From Mesorhizobium sp. (lineage in GTDB: Bacteria; Pseudomonadota; Alphaproteobacteria; Rhizobiales; Rhizobiaceae): a stretch of DNA of 46,895 bases. Numbering within the stretch: the first letter of the stretch is position 1; every line of letters begins with the position of its first letter. This document shows positions 7,781-17,278 of the stretch, piece by piece. A model generated the notes under the pieces. It saw only the letters and a list, made by a program, of their open reading frames with translations. It did no database searches and was not told the origin of the DNA. The DNA is taken from the NCBI RefSeq assembly GCF_017306585.1, contig NZ_JAFKIC010000133.1:1-46895 (forward strand). The letters run 5' to 3'. Made by a program: the position numbers and the translations under genes.

Positions 7781-9661
7781 TCAGTTCCCCGTTGTCGCTT
7801 TTCCGATCGGCGGCTCGGGTACTTCGCCTTCCTGCGCCGCTTCATGAGTCGCGGGCGGCTTGCGCCAGTTTCGGATGAAGGCGCCGAGGCGGTCGCCCAT
7901 CTCGCCGGCGCTGAGGAACACCGGCACCCTCGCCACCGGCGCGGTCGGTTCGAAGGACAGGCCCAGGCCCGATATCCTGCCCTTGTCGTCGACATCCCTG
8001 ACGATCAGCTCGACAGGACCGATGAGCACGCGGTCGGCATATTCGGCATGGCCGCCAAGGCGCGCCGTGACCAGTGCGCCGATGGTGAGCTTCTGCTCGG
8101 CATCTGTCAGGCCCGGACCGTAAGCCGCTTCCAGTTCCGCTGCGGAGCGTGCTGGATCGACAGCGAAAGCGCCGAAGAAATCGGCATCCTCGGGATCGAC
8201 CACGGCGCGGCTGGCGAACAGCTTGTCGAGCAGACGCGGATAGCGGTCCGGCACGAAGATGTAGACCTGGTCGCCGGCGGCGAGCCGGCCCATGTCCTGG
8301 AAGCGCATGGAGCGACCGTCGCGCAGCACCAGCGAGGGCCGTGCCCAGCGCGGAATGCGCTCGCCGCGCGCCACCGGGCTGCCGGGCGCGACACGGTAGG
8401 CGAGAAGCTCGTGATGGGCCGAGCCGGGGAGCTCAAGCTCGACCTTGTCCAGCGGTCCGAGCCGCGCCGGCACGATCAGGCCGAGGCGCCGTGCCAGCGG
8501 GCCGACGGTCCAGCCCTGGATCACCAGCGACACCAGCACGATGATGAAGGCCGCGTTGAAGATGGTGCGGCCATTCTCCAGCCCGCCGAGCAACGGGGTT
8601 ATGGCAAGCAGGATCGACACGGCGCCGCGCAGACCGACCCAGGAGACGAAGGCGACCTCCGGGCGCGGCAGGCGGAACGGGATCAGGCAAAGCCACACCG
8701 CGACGGGCCTCGCGACAAACATCAGGAACAGGCCGAGCGCGATCGCCGGCAGCATGATCGCGGGAAACTGCGAGGGCGTCGCGAACAGGCCTAGGATCAG
8801 GAACATGATGATCTGCGCCAGCCACGACATGCCGTCCTGGAAACGCTTCAGGATGGTGACGGCGCGGATGTCGGAATTGCCGGCGATCAGCCCGGCCAGA
8901 TAGACGGCGAGAAAGCCTGAACCGCCGATGGCGCCGGCGGCGGCGAAGACCATCAGCGACAAGGTCAGCACGAAGATCGGCAGCAGGCCATGGTCGAGAT
9001 TGAGCCGGTCGACGAGGCGCACGATGCCAAGGCCGCCGAGCACGCCGACCACGGCGCCGAGCCCCATGTTGAGCAGGAAGCCGAGGACAAGGTTGGTGAC
9101 CAGGACATTGGCCTCGGGATTTGCGTGGGCGGCGATGATCTCGACCAGGGTGATGGTCAGGAAGATGGCGATCGGATCGTTGGTGCCGGATTCCACTTCG
9201 AGCGTGGAGCGCACGCGCTCGCGCAGATTGATCTCGCCGGCGCGCAGCAGGAAGAAGACGGCCGCCGCATCGGTGGAGGCGACGGCGGCGCCGAGCAGGA
9301 AGGATTCCAGCCAGCTCAGATCAAGCAGATAATAGGCGGCGGCGCCGAACAGGCCCGTGGTGAGGATGACGCCGAAGGTCGCCAGCGACAGGGCCGGCCC
9401 GGCCGCCTGCCGCAAGGCGTTGAGCGGCGTGCCGAAACCGGAATCGAACAGGATGATGGCCAGCGCCAGTGAGCCGGAAAAATAGGCGACGCGGGCATTG
9501 TCGAATTCGATGCCGAGGCCGTCGGTGCCGGTGGCCAGTCCGATGCAGAGAAACAGAAGAAGAAGGGGTGCGCCGAAGCGGAAGGCGATCAGGCTCGAAA
9601 ACGCGGCGGCGACAACCAGCGCCGTGCCGACCAGCGTGACGAGATAGATCGCATGCTCCAT
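7781..9661 (-). CDS. Potassium/proton antiporter, CPA1 type with TrkA-C domain
   Basis: This 626-residue protein has about twelve N-terminal membrane helices (residues 5-395) with the CPA1 hallmark [10 protein letters not shown] (ND pair) and the upstream [13 protein letters not shown] cytoplasmic tail follows: an RCK_C/TrkA-C-like region around residues 405-480 and a CorC/HlyC-like transporter-associated domain from about 500. This is the layout of NhaP2/CvrA-type K+/H+ antiporters, which export K+ and control cell volume and pH. It lies between pgk and gap in an otherwise glycolytic cluster on the same strand; a metabolic link is not evident. Confidence 0.9.
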   Translation of the reverse strand: MEHAIYLVTLVGTALVVAAAFSSLIAFRFGAPLLLLFLCIGLATGTDGLGIEFDNARVAYFSGSLALAIILFDSGFGTPLNALRQAAGPALSLATFGVILTTGLFGAAAYYLLDLSWLESFLLGAAVASTDAAAVFFLLRAGEINLRERVRSTLEVESGTNDPIAIFLTITLVEIIAAHANPEANVLVTNLVLGFLLNMGLGAVVGVLGGLGIVRLVDRLNLDHGLLPIFVLTLSLMVFAAAGAIGGSGFLAVYLAGLIAGNSDIRAVTILKRFQDGMSWLAQIIMFLILGLFATPSQFPAIMLPAIALGLFLMFVARPVAVWLCLIPFRLPRPEVAFVSWVGLRGAVSILLAITPLLGGLENGRTIFNAAFIIVLVSLVIQGWTVGPLARRLGLIVPARLGPLDKVELELPGSAHHELLAYRVAPGSPVARGERIPRWARPSLVLRDGRSMRFQDMGRLAAGDQVYIFVPDRYPRLLDKLFASRAVVDPEDADFFGAFAVDPARSAAELEAAYGPGLTDAEQKLTIGALVTARLGGHAEYADRVLIGPVELIVRDVDDKGRISGLGLSFEPTAPVARVPVFLSAGEMGDRLGAFIRNWRKPPATHEAAQEGEVPEPPIGKATTGN

Positions 9662-9803
9662 CCGTGATTTGCCCCTCGAAGTCCTCTGTTTCCGGCTTTA
9701 CGTGAGAGTGGGGCGAAGGCATGGCCAGTGCAAGGCGGCAGGGTGGTTTTTTGGCCTATGCCGCTGATTTTCAGCGATTTTAGGATTGCTGCTCCAGCTA
9801 ACG

Positions 9804-9830
9804 AAAAACGCCCGGACGAAGCCGGGCGTT
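9804..9830 (-). terminator. Rho-independent terminator of gap
   Basis: On the minus strand AACGCCCGG and CCGGGCGTT form a 9-bp stem with a 6-nt loop, followed by TTTTT. It lies 28 bp past the gap stop codon. Confidence 0.85.
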
Positions 9831-9857
9831 TCAGGTCTTGAAAAGAACGGTCCGTAA

Positions 9858-10868
9858 TCAGGCGATGGTCTTGCCGAAGGCGACAGCGGTGTCGCTCATG
9901 CGGTTCGAGAAGCCCCATTCATTGTCGTACCAGGACAGAACGGAAACGAAGTTGCCGTCCATGACCTTGGTCTGGTCGAGCGCCACGATCGAGGAATGCG
10001 GATCGTGGTTGAAATCGATCGAGACGTTCGGGTGATGGGTGACCGACAGCACGCCCTTGAGCTTGCCGTTCGAGGCCGCGATGACTGCCTCGTTGATCTC
10101 CTGCGCTGTGGTCGAGCGCTTGGCGATGAACTTGAAGTCGACGACCGAGACATTGGGGGTCGGCACGCGGATCGAGATGCCGTCGAGCTTGCCCTTGAGG
10201 TCGGGCAGGACGAGGCCGATCGCTTTGGCGGCACCAGTCGAAGTCGGGATCTGCGACAGGGCGGCGGCGCGGGCGCGGTAGAGATCCTTATGCATGGTGT
10301 CCAGCGTCGGCTGGTCGCCGGTGTAGGAGTGGATCGTCGTCATCATGCCCTTTTCGATGCCGACCGTCTCGTGCAGCACGGCGGCCAGCGGCGCCAGGCA
10401 GTTGGTGGTGCAGGACGCGTTCGAGATGACGATGTGGTCCTTGGTCAGCTTGTCGTGGTTGATGCCGTAGACGACGGTGAGGTCGGCGCCTTCGGCGGGC
10501 GCCGAGACGATGACGCGCTTGGCGCCGGCGGTCAGATGCGCGGCGGCCTTGTCGCGGGCGGTGAAGATGCCGGTGCATTCGAGCGCGATGTCGATGCCCA
10601 GTTCCTTCCACGGCAGCTGGGACGGATCCTTGATGGCGGTGACCTTGAACTTCTCCTTGCCGACGGAGATCTGGTCGCCATCGACCGAAACCTCATGCGG
10701 GAAGCGGCCGTGCACGCTGTCGTAGCGCAGGAGATGCGCATTGGTCTCGACCGGGCCGAGATCGTTGACGGCGACGACCTGGATGTCCTTGCGGCCGGAT
10801 TCGTGGATGGCGCGCAGGATGTTGCGGCCGATGCGGCCAAATCCATTGATGGCAACTCTGACGGTCAT
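9858..10868 (-). CDS. gap: Type I glyceraldehyde-3-phosphate dehydrogenase
   Basis: This 336-residue enzyme oxidises glyceraldehyde 3-phosphate to 1,3-bisphosphoglycerate with NAD(P) and phosphate. It opens with the Rossmann signature VAINGFGRIGRN and has the catalytic cysteine in SNASCTTNCLAP (Cys153), the phosphate-site block STGAAKAIG and the C-terminal SWYDNEWGFSNR. The length is normal. The ATG is preceded by GGGAGAGAAAA. A strong terminator follows it, and a long hairpin separates it from tkt upstream, so it is likely transcribed alone. Confidence 0.97.
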   Translation of the reverse strand: MTVRVAINGFGRIGRNILRAIHESGRKDIQVVAVNDLGPVETNAHLLRYDSVHGRFPHEVSVDGDQISVGKEKFKVTAIKDPSQLPWKELGIDIALECTGIFTARDKAAAHLTAGAKRVIVSAPAEGADLTVVYGINHDKLTKDHIVISNASCTTNCLAPLAAVLHETVGIEKGMMTTIHSYTGDQPTLDTMHKDLYRARAAALSQIPTSTGAAKAIGLVLPDLKGKLDGISIRVPTPNVSVVDFKFIAKRSTTAQEINEAVIAASNGKLKGVLSVTHHPNVSIDFNHDPHSSIVALDQTKVMDGNFVSVLSWYDNEWGFSNRMSDTAVAFGKTIA

Positions 10869-10976
10869 TTTTCTCTCCCTGGGAGCTGGAAGGCAGACGG
10901 ATGGTCCGCAGCTTCATAGCGGCGGACGGCGCAAGAATCCAGTCGCGAAGGCGTGGATTTAAATCGATTAGGTTGG

Positions 10977-11017
10977 TCCAGGCCACAGACGCCGCCATCG
11001 GCTGCGTCTGTGGCCTG
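10977..11017 (-). terminator. Long hairpin downstream of tkt
   Basis: A perfect 15-bp stem, CCAGGCCACAGACGC with GCGTCTGTGGCCTGG, around an 11-nt loop, starting 9 bp past the tkt stop codon. There is no T run; it may terminate or stabilise the tkt mRNA 3' end. Confidence 0.55.
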
Positions 11018-11025
11018 GCCAAGTC

Positions 11026-13017
11026 TTACTTGGCGTGCAGCCGGGCTTCCGCCGCCTTGGCCGCCGCCTCGGCGGTGATGCCGAAATGCGGGTAGAGCTG
11101 TTCGATGGTGCCCGAGGCGCCGAAACCGGTCATGCCGATGAAGATGCCGTCCGAACCGATGAGGTGATCCCAGCCCTGGCGGATGCCGGCCTCGATCGCC
11201 ATCTTGATCGGCGCGTTGCCGATCGTCTTGGCGCGATAGTCGTCGCTCTGCTTGTCGAACAGTTCGAAGCAGGGCACCGACACGACCCGGGTCGGGTGGC
11301 CGTGCTTTTCCAGCAAATCGCGGGCGCCGAGCGCGATCTCGACCTCGGAACCGGTGGCGAAGATGGTGACGGCCGCCTCGCCGCTGGCCGCGGCCAGTTC
11401 GTAGGCGCCCTGGCTCGAGAGGTTCTTGGCCGAATGTTCGGTGCGCACCGTCGGCAGGTTCTGGCGGGTGAGAGCCAGCGTCGACGGCGTCTTTTCGGAT
11501 TCGAGCGCGATCTGCCAGCATTCGGCGGTTTCCACCGCGTCGGCCGGACGGAAGACGTTGTGGTTGGGGATGGCGCGCAGCGCCGCCATGTGCTCGACCG
11601 GCTGGTGTGTCGGGCCGTCCTCGCCCAGACCGATGGAATCATGGGTCATGACGAAGATGGAGCGGATGCCCATCAGCGAGGCAAGGCGCATCGAGGGGCG
11701 CGCATAGTCGGAGAAGCACAGGAACGTGCCGCCATAGGCGATGAGGCCGCCATGCAGCGTCAAGCCGTTGATGGCGGCCGCCATGCCATGCTCGCGGATG
11801 CCGTAATGGACGTAGCGCTGGCCGTAATCGTCCGGCGTGATGTTCTTGGTCTGGCTGGTCTTGGTGTTGTTGGAGCCGGTGAGGTCGGCGGAGCCGCCGA
11901 TGGTCTCAGGCACCACGCCGTTGATCACTTCCAGCGCCATTTCCGAAGATTTGCGGGTGGCGACCTTCGGCTTGTCGGCCGAGAGCTTCTTCTTGTAGTC
12001 GGCGATGACGGCATCGAAATTGGACGGCAGCTTGCCGGCGAGGCGGCGTTCGAATTCACCCTTCAGCTTGGCGTCGGCCTTGGCGAGGCGGCCTTCCCAG
12101 TCGGCGCGCGGCTTGGCGCCGGTCTTGCCGGCCGCGCGCCAGGCGTCGAGGATGTCGGCCGGGATTTCGAAGGGCGGCGAGTCCCAGTTGAAGAACTTGC
12201 GCGCGCCGGCGATCTCGTCGGCGCCGAGCGGCGAGCCGTGCGCCTTGTTGGTGCCGGCCTTGGTCGGGGCGCCGAAGCCGATGGTCGTCTTGCAGGCGAT
12301 CATGGTCGGCTTGTCGGAGTGGCGGGCAGCCTCGATGGCATAGGCGATGGCCTCGGGATCGGTGCCGTCGATATGGCTGGCGTTCCAGCCGGATGCCTGG
12401 AAGCGGGCGACCTGGTCGGTGTTGTCGGCGAGCGAGACCGGGCCGTCGATCGAAATGTTGTTGTTGTCCCAGAAGACGATCAGCTTGTTGAGCTTGAGGT
12501 GCCCGGCCAGCGCGATGGCTTCCTGGGAAACGCCTTCCATAAGGCAGCCGTCACCGGCCAGCACATAGGTGTAGTGGTCGACGAGATCGTTGCCGAAGGC
12601 GGCGTTCATGATGCGCTCGCCGAGCGCGAAACCGACCGAGTTGGCGAGACCCTGGCCGAGCGGGCCGGTCGTCGTCTCGATGCCGGTGGCATGGCCGTAT
12701 TCGGGATGGCCGGCGGTCTTGGAACCCAGCTGGCGGAAATGCTTGATCTGGTCGATCGTCATGTCCTCATAGCCGGTCAGGTAGAGGAGCGAGTAGAGCA
12801 GCATCGAGCCGTGACCGGCCGACAGGATGAAACGGTCGCGGTCGGCCCAGTGCGGGGCCTTGGGGTCGAATTTCAGGAAGCGGGTGAACAGCACCGTGGC
12901 GATATCGGCGCAGCCCATGGGCAGGCCGGGATGGCCGGAATTCGCCTTCTCGACAGCGTCCATGGAGAGAAAACGGATCGCATTGGCCATCCGGTCATGT
13001 TGTTCACGCGACGTCAT
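11026..13017 (-). CDS. tkt: Transketolase
   Basis: This 663-residue thiamine-diphosphate enzyme transfers two-carbon ketol units between sugar phosphates in the pentose phosphate pathway. Visible family blocks are [14 protein letters not shown] and [16 protein letters not shown] near the N-terminus, the ThDP motif GDGCLMEG to NN (GDG...NN), and [15 protein letters not shown] with the EHGMAAA block in the pyrimidine-binding domain. The start MTSREQHD follows GGAGGAACC; the longer frame adds 20 residues without a ribosome site. It heads the minus-strand carbon cluster and is divergent from the DUF4164-zapA pair. Confidence 0.96.
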   Translation of the reverse strand: MTSREQHDRMANAIRFLSMDAVEKANSGHPGLPMGCADIATVLFTRFLKFDPKAPHWADRDRFILSAGHGSMLLYSLLYLTGYEDMTIDQIKHFRQLGSKTAGHPEYGHATGIETTTGPLGQGLANSVGFALGERIMNAAFGNDLVDHYTYVLAGDGCLMEGVSQEAIALAGHLKLNKLIVFWDNNNISIDGPVSLADNTDQVARFQASGWNASHIDGTDPEAIAYAIEAARHSDKPTMIACKTTIGFGAPTKAGTNKAHGSPLGADEIAGARKFFNWDSPPFEIPADILDAWRAAGKTGAKPRADWEGRLAKADAKLKGEFERRLAGKLPSNFDAVIADYKKKLSADKPKVATRKSSEMALEVINGVVPETIGGSADLTGSNNTKTSQTKNITPDDYGQRYVHYGIREHGMAAAINGLTLHGGLIAYGGTFLCFSDYARPSMRLASLMGIRSIFVMTHDSIGLGEDGPTHQPVEHMAALRAIPNHNVFRPADAVETAECWQIALESEKTPSTLALTRQNLPTVRTEHSAKNLSSQGAYELAAASGEAAVTIFATGSEVEIALGARDLLEKHGHPTRVVSVPCFELFDKQSDDYRAKTIGNAPIKMAIEAGIRQGWDHLIGSDGIFIGMTGFGASGTIEQLYPHFGITAEAAAKAAEARLHAK

Positions 13018-13277
13018 GGTTCCTCCAGGGTGGGGGTTTGGGGGCTTGGGAGAGCCCTTGAAAAGGGTGCGCGACACATAGCAGGCGCGGGCTTTTAGTC
13101 AACAAATCGGGTGCATATTTGCCGGCCTTGTGATGCCGTCGGCCAGCCTACATTAGCGTTAGCGGGGGACAGTCGCGAGAGCTTTGTTGACGCCGCCTTC
13201 ACCCGGTGCCTAATGTTTCCGGGATAACGCGTTCTGAACGCGAACGATTCGGTGATGGGCAGGGCAGGACGAAAGCC

Positions 13278-13550
13278 ATGACCGGGGAAACCACTCTCAA
13301 GGAAGTCATCGCCAGGCTGGGCAAGGCCATCGAGGGGCTGGAAAATGCCGTCGCGGCCAAGCTGGAGCATGAGCGCGACTATTCGGAAGCCGAGGCCGAA
13401 GTGCAGCGGATGAACGCCGACCGTTCGCGACTGGCGCAGGAGCTCGACAATTCCGAGGCGCGCGCCGAGCGGCTGGAAGACGCCAACAAGGAAGTATCGC
13501 GACGGCTGGTGACCGCGATGGAAACCATCCGCGCCGTGTTGGACAGATAG
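13278..13550 (+). CDS. DUF4164 coiled-coil protein upstream of zapA
   Basis: This 90-residue protein is almost entirely helical with heptad-like spacing (residues 8-85), rich in Glu, Arg and Ala. It matches the small DUF4164 proteins usually found just before zapA in Rhizobiales. The start MTGETTLKE is taken at 13278, after GGACGAAAGCC. It ends 10 bp before zapA, so the pair is surely one transcript. A role with ZapA at the division ring is plausible from the neighbourhood only. The 260 bp between tkt and this gene must hold both divergent promoters; I could not pick either with confidence. Confidence 0.82.
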   Translation: MTGETTLKEVIARLGKAIEGLENAVAAKLEHERDYSEAEAEVQRMNADRSRLAQELDNSEARAERLEDANKEVSRRLVTAMETIRAVLDR

Positions 13551-13560
13551 GAGCTGGCCC

Positions 13561-13926
13561 ATGGCACAGGTCACGGTTTCAATCGACGGCAAGCAGTATC
13601 GCATGGCCTGCGACGAAGGCCAGGAAGAGCATCTGATCGACCTTGCCGAACGCTTCGACCGCTATGTCTCGCATCTGAAGGATTCCTTCGGCGAGATCGG
13701 CGATCAGCGGCTGACCGTCATGGCCGGCATCATGGTGATGGACGAGCTCTCCGAGCTGCAGAAGCGCGTCAAGGGCATGGAGAGCGAAGTGCTGACGCTG
13801 CGCAAGACGCGCGACGAGGCGCTCACCAAAGCCGATAAGAACGACAGCGTGCTGACCAACGCGCTTGGCGCGCTGGCGCAGCGCATGGAAGATCTGACGG
13901 CGACGCTAGCGATCAACAAGGCCTGA
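13561..13926 (+). CDS. zapA: Cell division protein ZapA
   Basis: This 121-residue protein is a Z-ring-associated factor that cross-links FtsZ filaments. The N-terminal globular part has VTVSIDGKQYRMACDEGQE followed by LIDLAERFD, the typical ZapA signature; the C-terminal half (residues 65-115) is a coiled coil used for tetramer formation. The start follows AGGAGCTGGCCC. It is coupled closely to the DUF4164 gene. In many proteobacteria 6S RNA lies just after zapA; I looked in 13927-14148 and could not identify it. Confidence 0.93.
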   Translation: MAQVTVSIDGKQYRMACDEGQEEHLIDLAERFDRYVSHLKDSFGEIGDQRLTVMAGIMVMDELSELQKRVKGMESEVLTLRKTRDEALTKADKNDSVLTNALGALAQRMEDLTATLAINKA

Positions 13927-14148
13927 GCCGGCGCGGATCGCTTTGCGGCATGGAAGGTTCTTGTATGCCGGCGGCAACGGCGGCATGAATATGCTCATTC
14001 CGCCGCCGACAAGAGTTTCATATTATCTTGCGGTCGTGATTTTTGCGCTAAGATGCGGCGATGGCGGGGCGTGGGCGCCTTGATGGCGGCATGGTGTGCC
14101 GCCTGCCGCGCTGACTGCCGACCAGATTAGCTACAGGGGAAATGTGCC
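13927..14148. other. Intergenic region zapA - peroxiredoxin
   Basis: About 220 bp without a gene I can support. A hairpin lies at about 13974-14008 (GGCGG / CCGCC with ATGA / TCAT inside) with no T run. A weak promoter-like TTGCGG and TAAGAT pair occurs near 14030-14055. No convincing 6S RNA fold was recognised by eye. Confidence 0.4.
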
Positions 14149-14808
14149 ATGAGCCTTCGTATCAACGATATCGCGCCGGACTTCTCCGCCGAGACCACGC
14201 AGGGAACGATATCGTTCCATGACTGGATCGGCGACGGCTGGGCGATACTTTTCAGCCATCCGAAGAATTTCACGCCGGTCTGCACGACCGAGCTCGGCAC
14301 GATGGCGGGGCTGGAAGGCGAGTTCAAGAAGCGCAACGTCAAGATCATCGGCATCTCCGTCGATCCGGTCGCGAGCCACGACAAGTGGCAGGCCGACATC
14401 AAGACGGCGACCGGTCATTCGGTGCATTACCCGCTGATCGGCGACAAGGACCTCAAGGTCGCCAAGCTCTATGACATGCTGCCGGCCGGCGCGGGGGAGA
14501 CCTCGGAGGGCCGCACGCCCGCCGACAACGCCACGGTGCGTTCGGTCTACGTCATCGGGCCGGACAAGAAGATCAAGCTGGTGCTGACCTACCCGATGAC
14601 CACGGGCCGCAACTTCGACGAGATCCTGCGCGCGGTCGATTCCATGCAGCTTACCGCCAAGCATCAGGTGGCGACGCCGGCGAACTGGAAGCAGGGCGAG
14701 GACGTCATCATCACCGCCGCCGTTTCCAACGAAGATGCGATCAAGCGCTTCGGCGCCTATGAGACGATCCTGCCTTATCTCAGGAAGACCAAGCAGCCTT
14801 CAGCCTGA
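14149..14808 (+). CDS. 1-Cys peroxiredoxin (Prx6 type)
   Basis: This 219-residue enzyme reduces hydrogen and organic peroxides. The peroxidatic cysteine is Cys45 in NFTPVCTTELG. The protein has the longer C-terminal domain of Prx6 members, with RSVYVIGPDKKIKL and the TTGRNFDEILRAVDS block, and I see no resolving cysteine. It acts in the cytoplasm. The start follows AGGGGAAATGTGCC. It is followed by a degenerate RIME-like hairpin and then the MBL-fold hydrolase gene on the same strand. Confidence 0.94.
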   Translation: MSLRINDIAPDFSAETTQGTISFHDWIGDGWAILFSHPKNFTPVCTTELGTMAGLEGEFKKRNVKIIGISVDPVASHDKWQADIKTATGHSVHYPLIGDKDLKVAKLYDMLPAGAGETSEGRTPADNATVRSVYVIGPDKKIKLVLTYPMTTGRNFDEILRAVDSMQLTAKHQVATPANWKQGEDVIITAAVSNEDAIKRFGAYETILPYLRKTKQPSA

Positions 14809-14820
14809 GCTTCTCCCTTC

Positions 14821-14866
14821 TCCCCGTTCCACAGGGAGAAGGTGCCGGCGGGCGGATGAGCTTCGA
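14821..14866 (+). repeat. Degenerate RIME-like palindromic repeat
   Basis: A hairpin of TTCTCCC and GGGAGAA arms is followed by GGTGCCGGCGGGCGGATGAG. It resembles the complete units at 15902-15961 and 16021-16081 but is shorter. It may also end the peroxiredoxin transcript. Confidence 0.55.
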
Positions 14867-15025
14867 CGCCGGCGGCCGGCGCCTCCGCTTTCCATGACTT
14901 TTTCGATCTACGCGCCGTTTCTGCAAAGGCGTGCTTGACGGTTATGTTCTGCTAGATGACCATGCTCTAATTTCGTCCCGATAAGGAAAATCATTCCTGT
15001 CGGAGCAAGGGCAAGGACACCGGAC

Positions 15026-15898
15026 ATGGACATCGCTTTGGCCAAGCCGCGCGTCACCGGCTTTTACGACAAGCCGACCGGTGCCATCCAGTATGTCGTC
15101 GCCGACCCGGCGACGAAGCGATGCGCCATCATCGATCCGACCCTCGACTTCGACGAGAAATCCGGCGCCACGGCAACGAGGAGCGCGGATGCGCTGCTCG
15201 ATTTCATCCGTGAGAATGGGCTGGTGCTCGAATGGATTCTCGATACCCACCCGCATGCCGACCATTTCTCGGCGGCGCATTACCTCAGGGAGAAGACCGG
15301 GGCGCCGACGGCGATCGGCGACAGGGTCATCGAGGTTCAGGCCTTGTGGAAGGTGATCTACAACTGGCCGGATTTTCCGGCGGACGGCTCGCAGTGGGAC
15401 AGGCTGTTCAGCGAGGGCGAAGTGTTTCGGATCGGCACGCTCCCGGTGAAGGTGCTGTTTTCGCCGGGGCATACGCTGGCCTCCATCACCTATGTGGTTG
15501 GAGACGCCGCTTTCGTGCACGACACGCTGTTCATGCCCGACAGCGGCACCGCAAGAGCGGATTTTCCCGGCGGCAGCGCGGCGCGGCTGTGGCGCTCGAT
15601 CCAGGATATTCTTGCCTTGCCGGACGAGACACGCGTCTTCGTCGGCCATGATTACCAGGCCGGCGGCCGCGAACCCCTGTGGGAAAGCACCGTGGCCGCG
15701 CAGAAGGCCGGCAATATTCATCTGGTCGCCGCCCACAGCGAGGCCGAGTTCGTCGCGTTGCGCGAGGCGCGCGACCGGACATTGCCGATGCCGCGGCTGA
15801 TCCTGCATGCGCTTCAGGTCAACATCAATGGCGGTCGCCTGCCCGAGCCGGAAGCCAATGGGAGACGGTATCTGAAGTTCCCGCTGGATGGGTTGTGA
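15026..15898 (+). CDS. MBL-fold metallo-hydrolase (Blh / persulfide dioxygenase-like)
   Basis: This 290-residue soluble protein has the metal-binding motif THPHADH (His75, His77, Asp79, His80), a later histidine in FSPGHT, DTLFMPDSGTAR with the bridging Asp, and FVGHDY with the last His. The spacing and the GTAR block fit the glyoxalase II / ETHE1 group, which includes bacterial Blh proteins and persulfide dioxygenases involved in sulfide handling. No rhodanese domain or BigR-type regulator is next to it, so the substrate remains open. The ATG has only a weak ribosome site. Confidence 0.85.
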   Translation: MDIALAKPRVTGFYDKPTGAIQYVVADPATKRCAIIDPTLDFDEKSGATATRSADALLDFIRENGLVLEWILDTHPHADHFSAAHYLREKTGAPTAIGDRVIEVQALWKVIYNWPDFPADGSQWDRLFSEGEVFRIGTLPVKVLFSPGHTLASITYVVGDAAFVHDTLFMPDSGTARADFPGGSAARLWRSIQDILALPDETRVFVGHDYQAGGREPLWESTVAAQKAGNIHLVAAHSEAEFVALREARDRTLPMPRLILHALQVNINGGRLPEPEANGRRYLKFPLDGL

Positions 15899-15901
15899 GG
15901 T

Positions 15902-15961
15902 CAGCCCCTTCTCCCCGTCCCTATACGGGGAGAAGGTGGCGGCAGCCGGATGAGGGGCGGC
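15902..15961 (+). repeat. RIME-like repeat, left copy of an inverted pair
   Basis: A 60-bp unit made of a palindrome (TTCTCCCCGT and ACGGGGAGAA) and a tail ending GATGAGGGGCGGC. It is matched in inverted orientation by 16021-16081. It corresponds in type to the palindromic intergenic elements (RIME/RPE) of Rhizobiaceae. Confidence 0.75.
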
Positions 15962-16020
15962 GCCAGCGTTGACGATGGTCGCGCCCGGCTGCGATGCTCT
16001 GAAAATCTCCCAACCTCAGT

Positions 16021-16081
16021 GCCGCCCCTCATTGTCCTGCCGGACATTTCTCCCCGTATAAGGACGGGGAGAAAGAGGCTG
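16021..16081 (-). repeat. RIME-like repeat, right copy of an inverted pair
   Basis: This is the reverse-complement partner of 15902-15961. The ends and the inner palindrome are almost identical, and the middle (TGTCCGGCAGGAC) has diverged. The 59 bp between the copies holds nothing recognised. Confidence 0.75.
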
Positions 16082-16100
16082 TTTCGCCGGTTTCGCCAAT

Positions 16101-16130
16101 AAAAAAGCGGCGCCGGTTTCCCGACGCCGC
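16101..16130 (-). terminator. Rho-independent terminator of rpoH
   Basis: On the minus strand a 10-bp stem, GCGGCGTCGG with CCGGCGCCGC (one wobble pair), closes a GAAA tetraloop and is followed by TTTTTT. It lies 25 bp after the rpoH stop codon. Confidence 0.88.
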
Positions 16131-16155
16131 CTGATATTTCCTGGCTGAACCGGCT

Positions 16156-17067
16156 TTACGCCGCCGGCTGGGCCTCGATCGTGCGCAGCGCCTGGGTCTG
16201 GCGCTTGGCGGCGGCCTTGACCGCGTCCTGCACCTTTTCGAAGGCGCGCACCTCGATCTGGCGCACGCGCTCGCGGCTGATGTCGAACTCGGCCGACAGC
16301 TCTTCCAGCGTCAACGGCTCATCGGCGAGGCGACGGGCCTCGAAGATGCGCCGCTCGCGCTCGTTGAGCACGGCAAGAGCGCCCGACAGCATGCTGCGCC
16401 GGTTTTCCAGCTCGTCCTGCTCGATGAGCATCTCTTCCTGGCTTTCGTGGTCGTCGACCAGCCAGTCCTGCCATTCGCCGGACTCGCCTTCCGTCGCGCG
16501 GATCGGCGCGTTCAGCGAGGCGTCGCCCGACAGGCGGCGGTTCATCGATACCACTTCGGCTTCGGACACGTTGAGACGCGTGGCGATCTCGGCGATCTGG
16601 TCGGGCTTGAGGTCGCCGTCGTCCAGAGCCTGGATCTTGCCCTTCACCTTGCGCAGGTTGAAGAACAGCCGCTTCTGGTTGGCGGTCGTGCCCATCTTGA
16701 CCAGGCTCCACGAGCGCAGGATGTATTCCTGGATCGAGGCCTTGATCCACCACATGGCATAGGTCGCGAGGCGGAAGCCGCGCTCGGGTTCGAATTTCTT
16801 GACGGCCTGCATCAGGCCGACATTGCCTTCCGAGATCACCTCGCCGATCGGCAGGCCGTAGCCGCGATAGCCCATGGCGATCTTGGCGACGAGCCGAAGG
16901 TGGCTGGTGACGAGTTTGTGCGCGGCGGACGTGTCTTCATGCTCGGCATAACGCTTGGCGAGCATGTACTCTTCCTGCGGCTGAAGCATCGGAAAGCGGC
17001 GGATTTCTTCCAGATAGCGGCTGAGGCCGCCTTCACCGGAAACGATACTGGGTAGTGACTGGGCCAT
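16156..17067 (-). CDS. rpoH: RNA polymerase sigma-32 factor RpoH
   Basis: This 303-residue sigma factor directs heat-shock transcription. Region 2 shows LVTSHLRLVAKIAMGYRGYGLP and the RpoH box-type stretch MGTTANQKRLFFNLRKVK (around residues 125-142). Region 4 ends with LTLEELSAEFDISRERVRQIEVRAFEKVQ, the helix-turn-helix for the -35 element. The length matches alphaproteobacterial RpoH1. It has its own terminator and a 211-bp upstream region. Many rhizobia carry two rpoH copies; which one this is cannot be settled here. Confidence 0.95.
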   Translation of the reverse strand: MAQSLPSIVSGEGGLSRYLEEIRRFPMLQPQEEYMLAKRYAEHEDTSAAHKLVTSHLRLVAKIAMGYRGYGLPIGEVISEGNVGLMQAVKKFEPERGFRLATYAMWWIKASIQEYILRSWSLVKMGTTANQKRLFFNLRKVKGKIQALDDGDLKPDQIAEIATRLNVSEAEVVSMNRRLSGDASLNAPIRATEGESGEWQDWLVDDHESQEEMLIEQDELENRRSMLSGALAVLNERERRIFEARRLADEPLTLEELSAEFDISRERVRQIEVRAFEKVQDAVKAAAKRQTQALRTIEAQPAA

Positions 17068-17157
17068 GATAGCGCCCCCTCTCTATTGGAGTGATGCCCC
17101 CGAAACGCGGCGGGCATGTGACGCGAGCACCAAAAGGCTCGCTCGCGACATCAGATC

Positions 17158-17186
17158 TTATACAGGAACAAAACCAGAAAAGACAG
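17158..17186 (-). promoter_or_regulatory. Putative rpoH promoter
   Basis: A TATAAG element at 17163-17158 on the minus strand lies about 90 bp before the rpoH ATG, with a weak CTGTCT 17 bp further upstream. The -35 match is poor. Confidence 0.3.
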
Positions 17187-17278
17187 GCATTTGTTCAACA
17201 CGAAACAGTGTGTCACGCTGAAGTGAACAATGCCAGTCAGGTTTTTTGATGGCTGGTTTCGAGCTTGTTGATGGCAGG

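Noticed and set aside
11035-13098. A 687-codon open frame on the plus strand opposite tkt
   Set aside because: It mirrors the transketolase gene in a high-GC genome and has the Gly/Arg/Asp-rich composition typical of antisense frames; no motif is seen.
13927-14148. 6S RNA after zapA
   Set aside because: The position would be right, but I could not recognise the long closing stem and central bubble by eye. A covariance-model search of this interval would decide.
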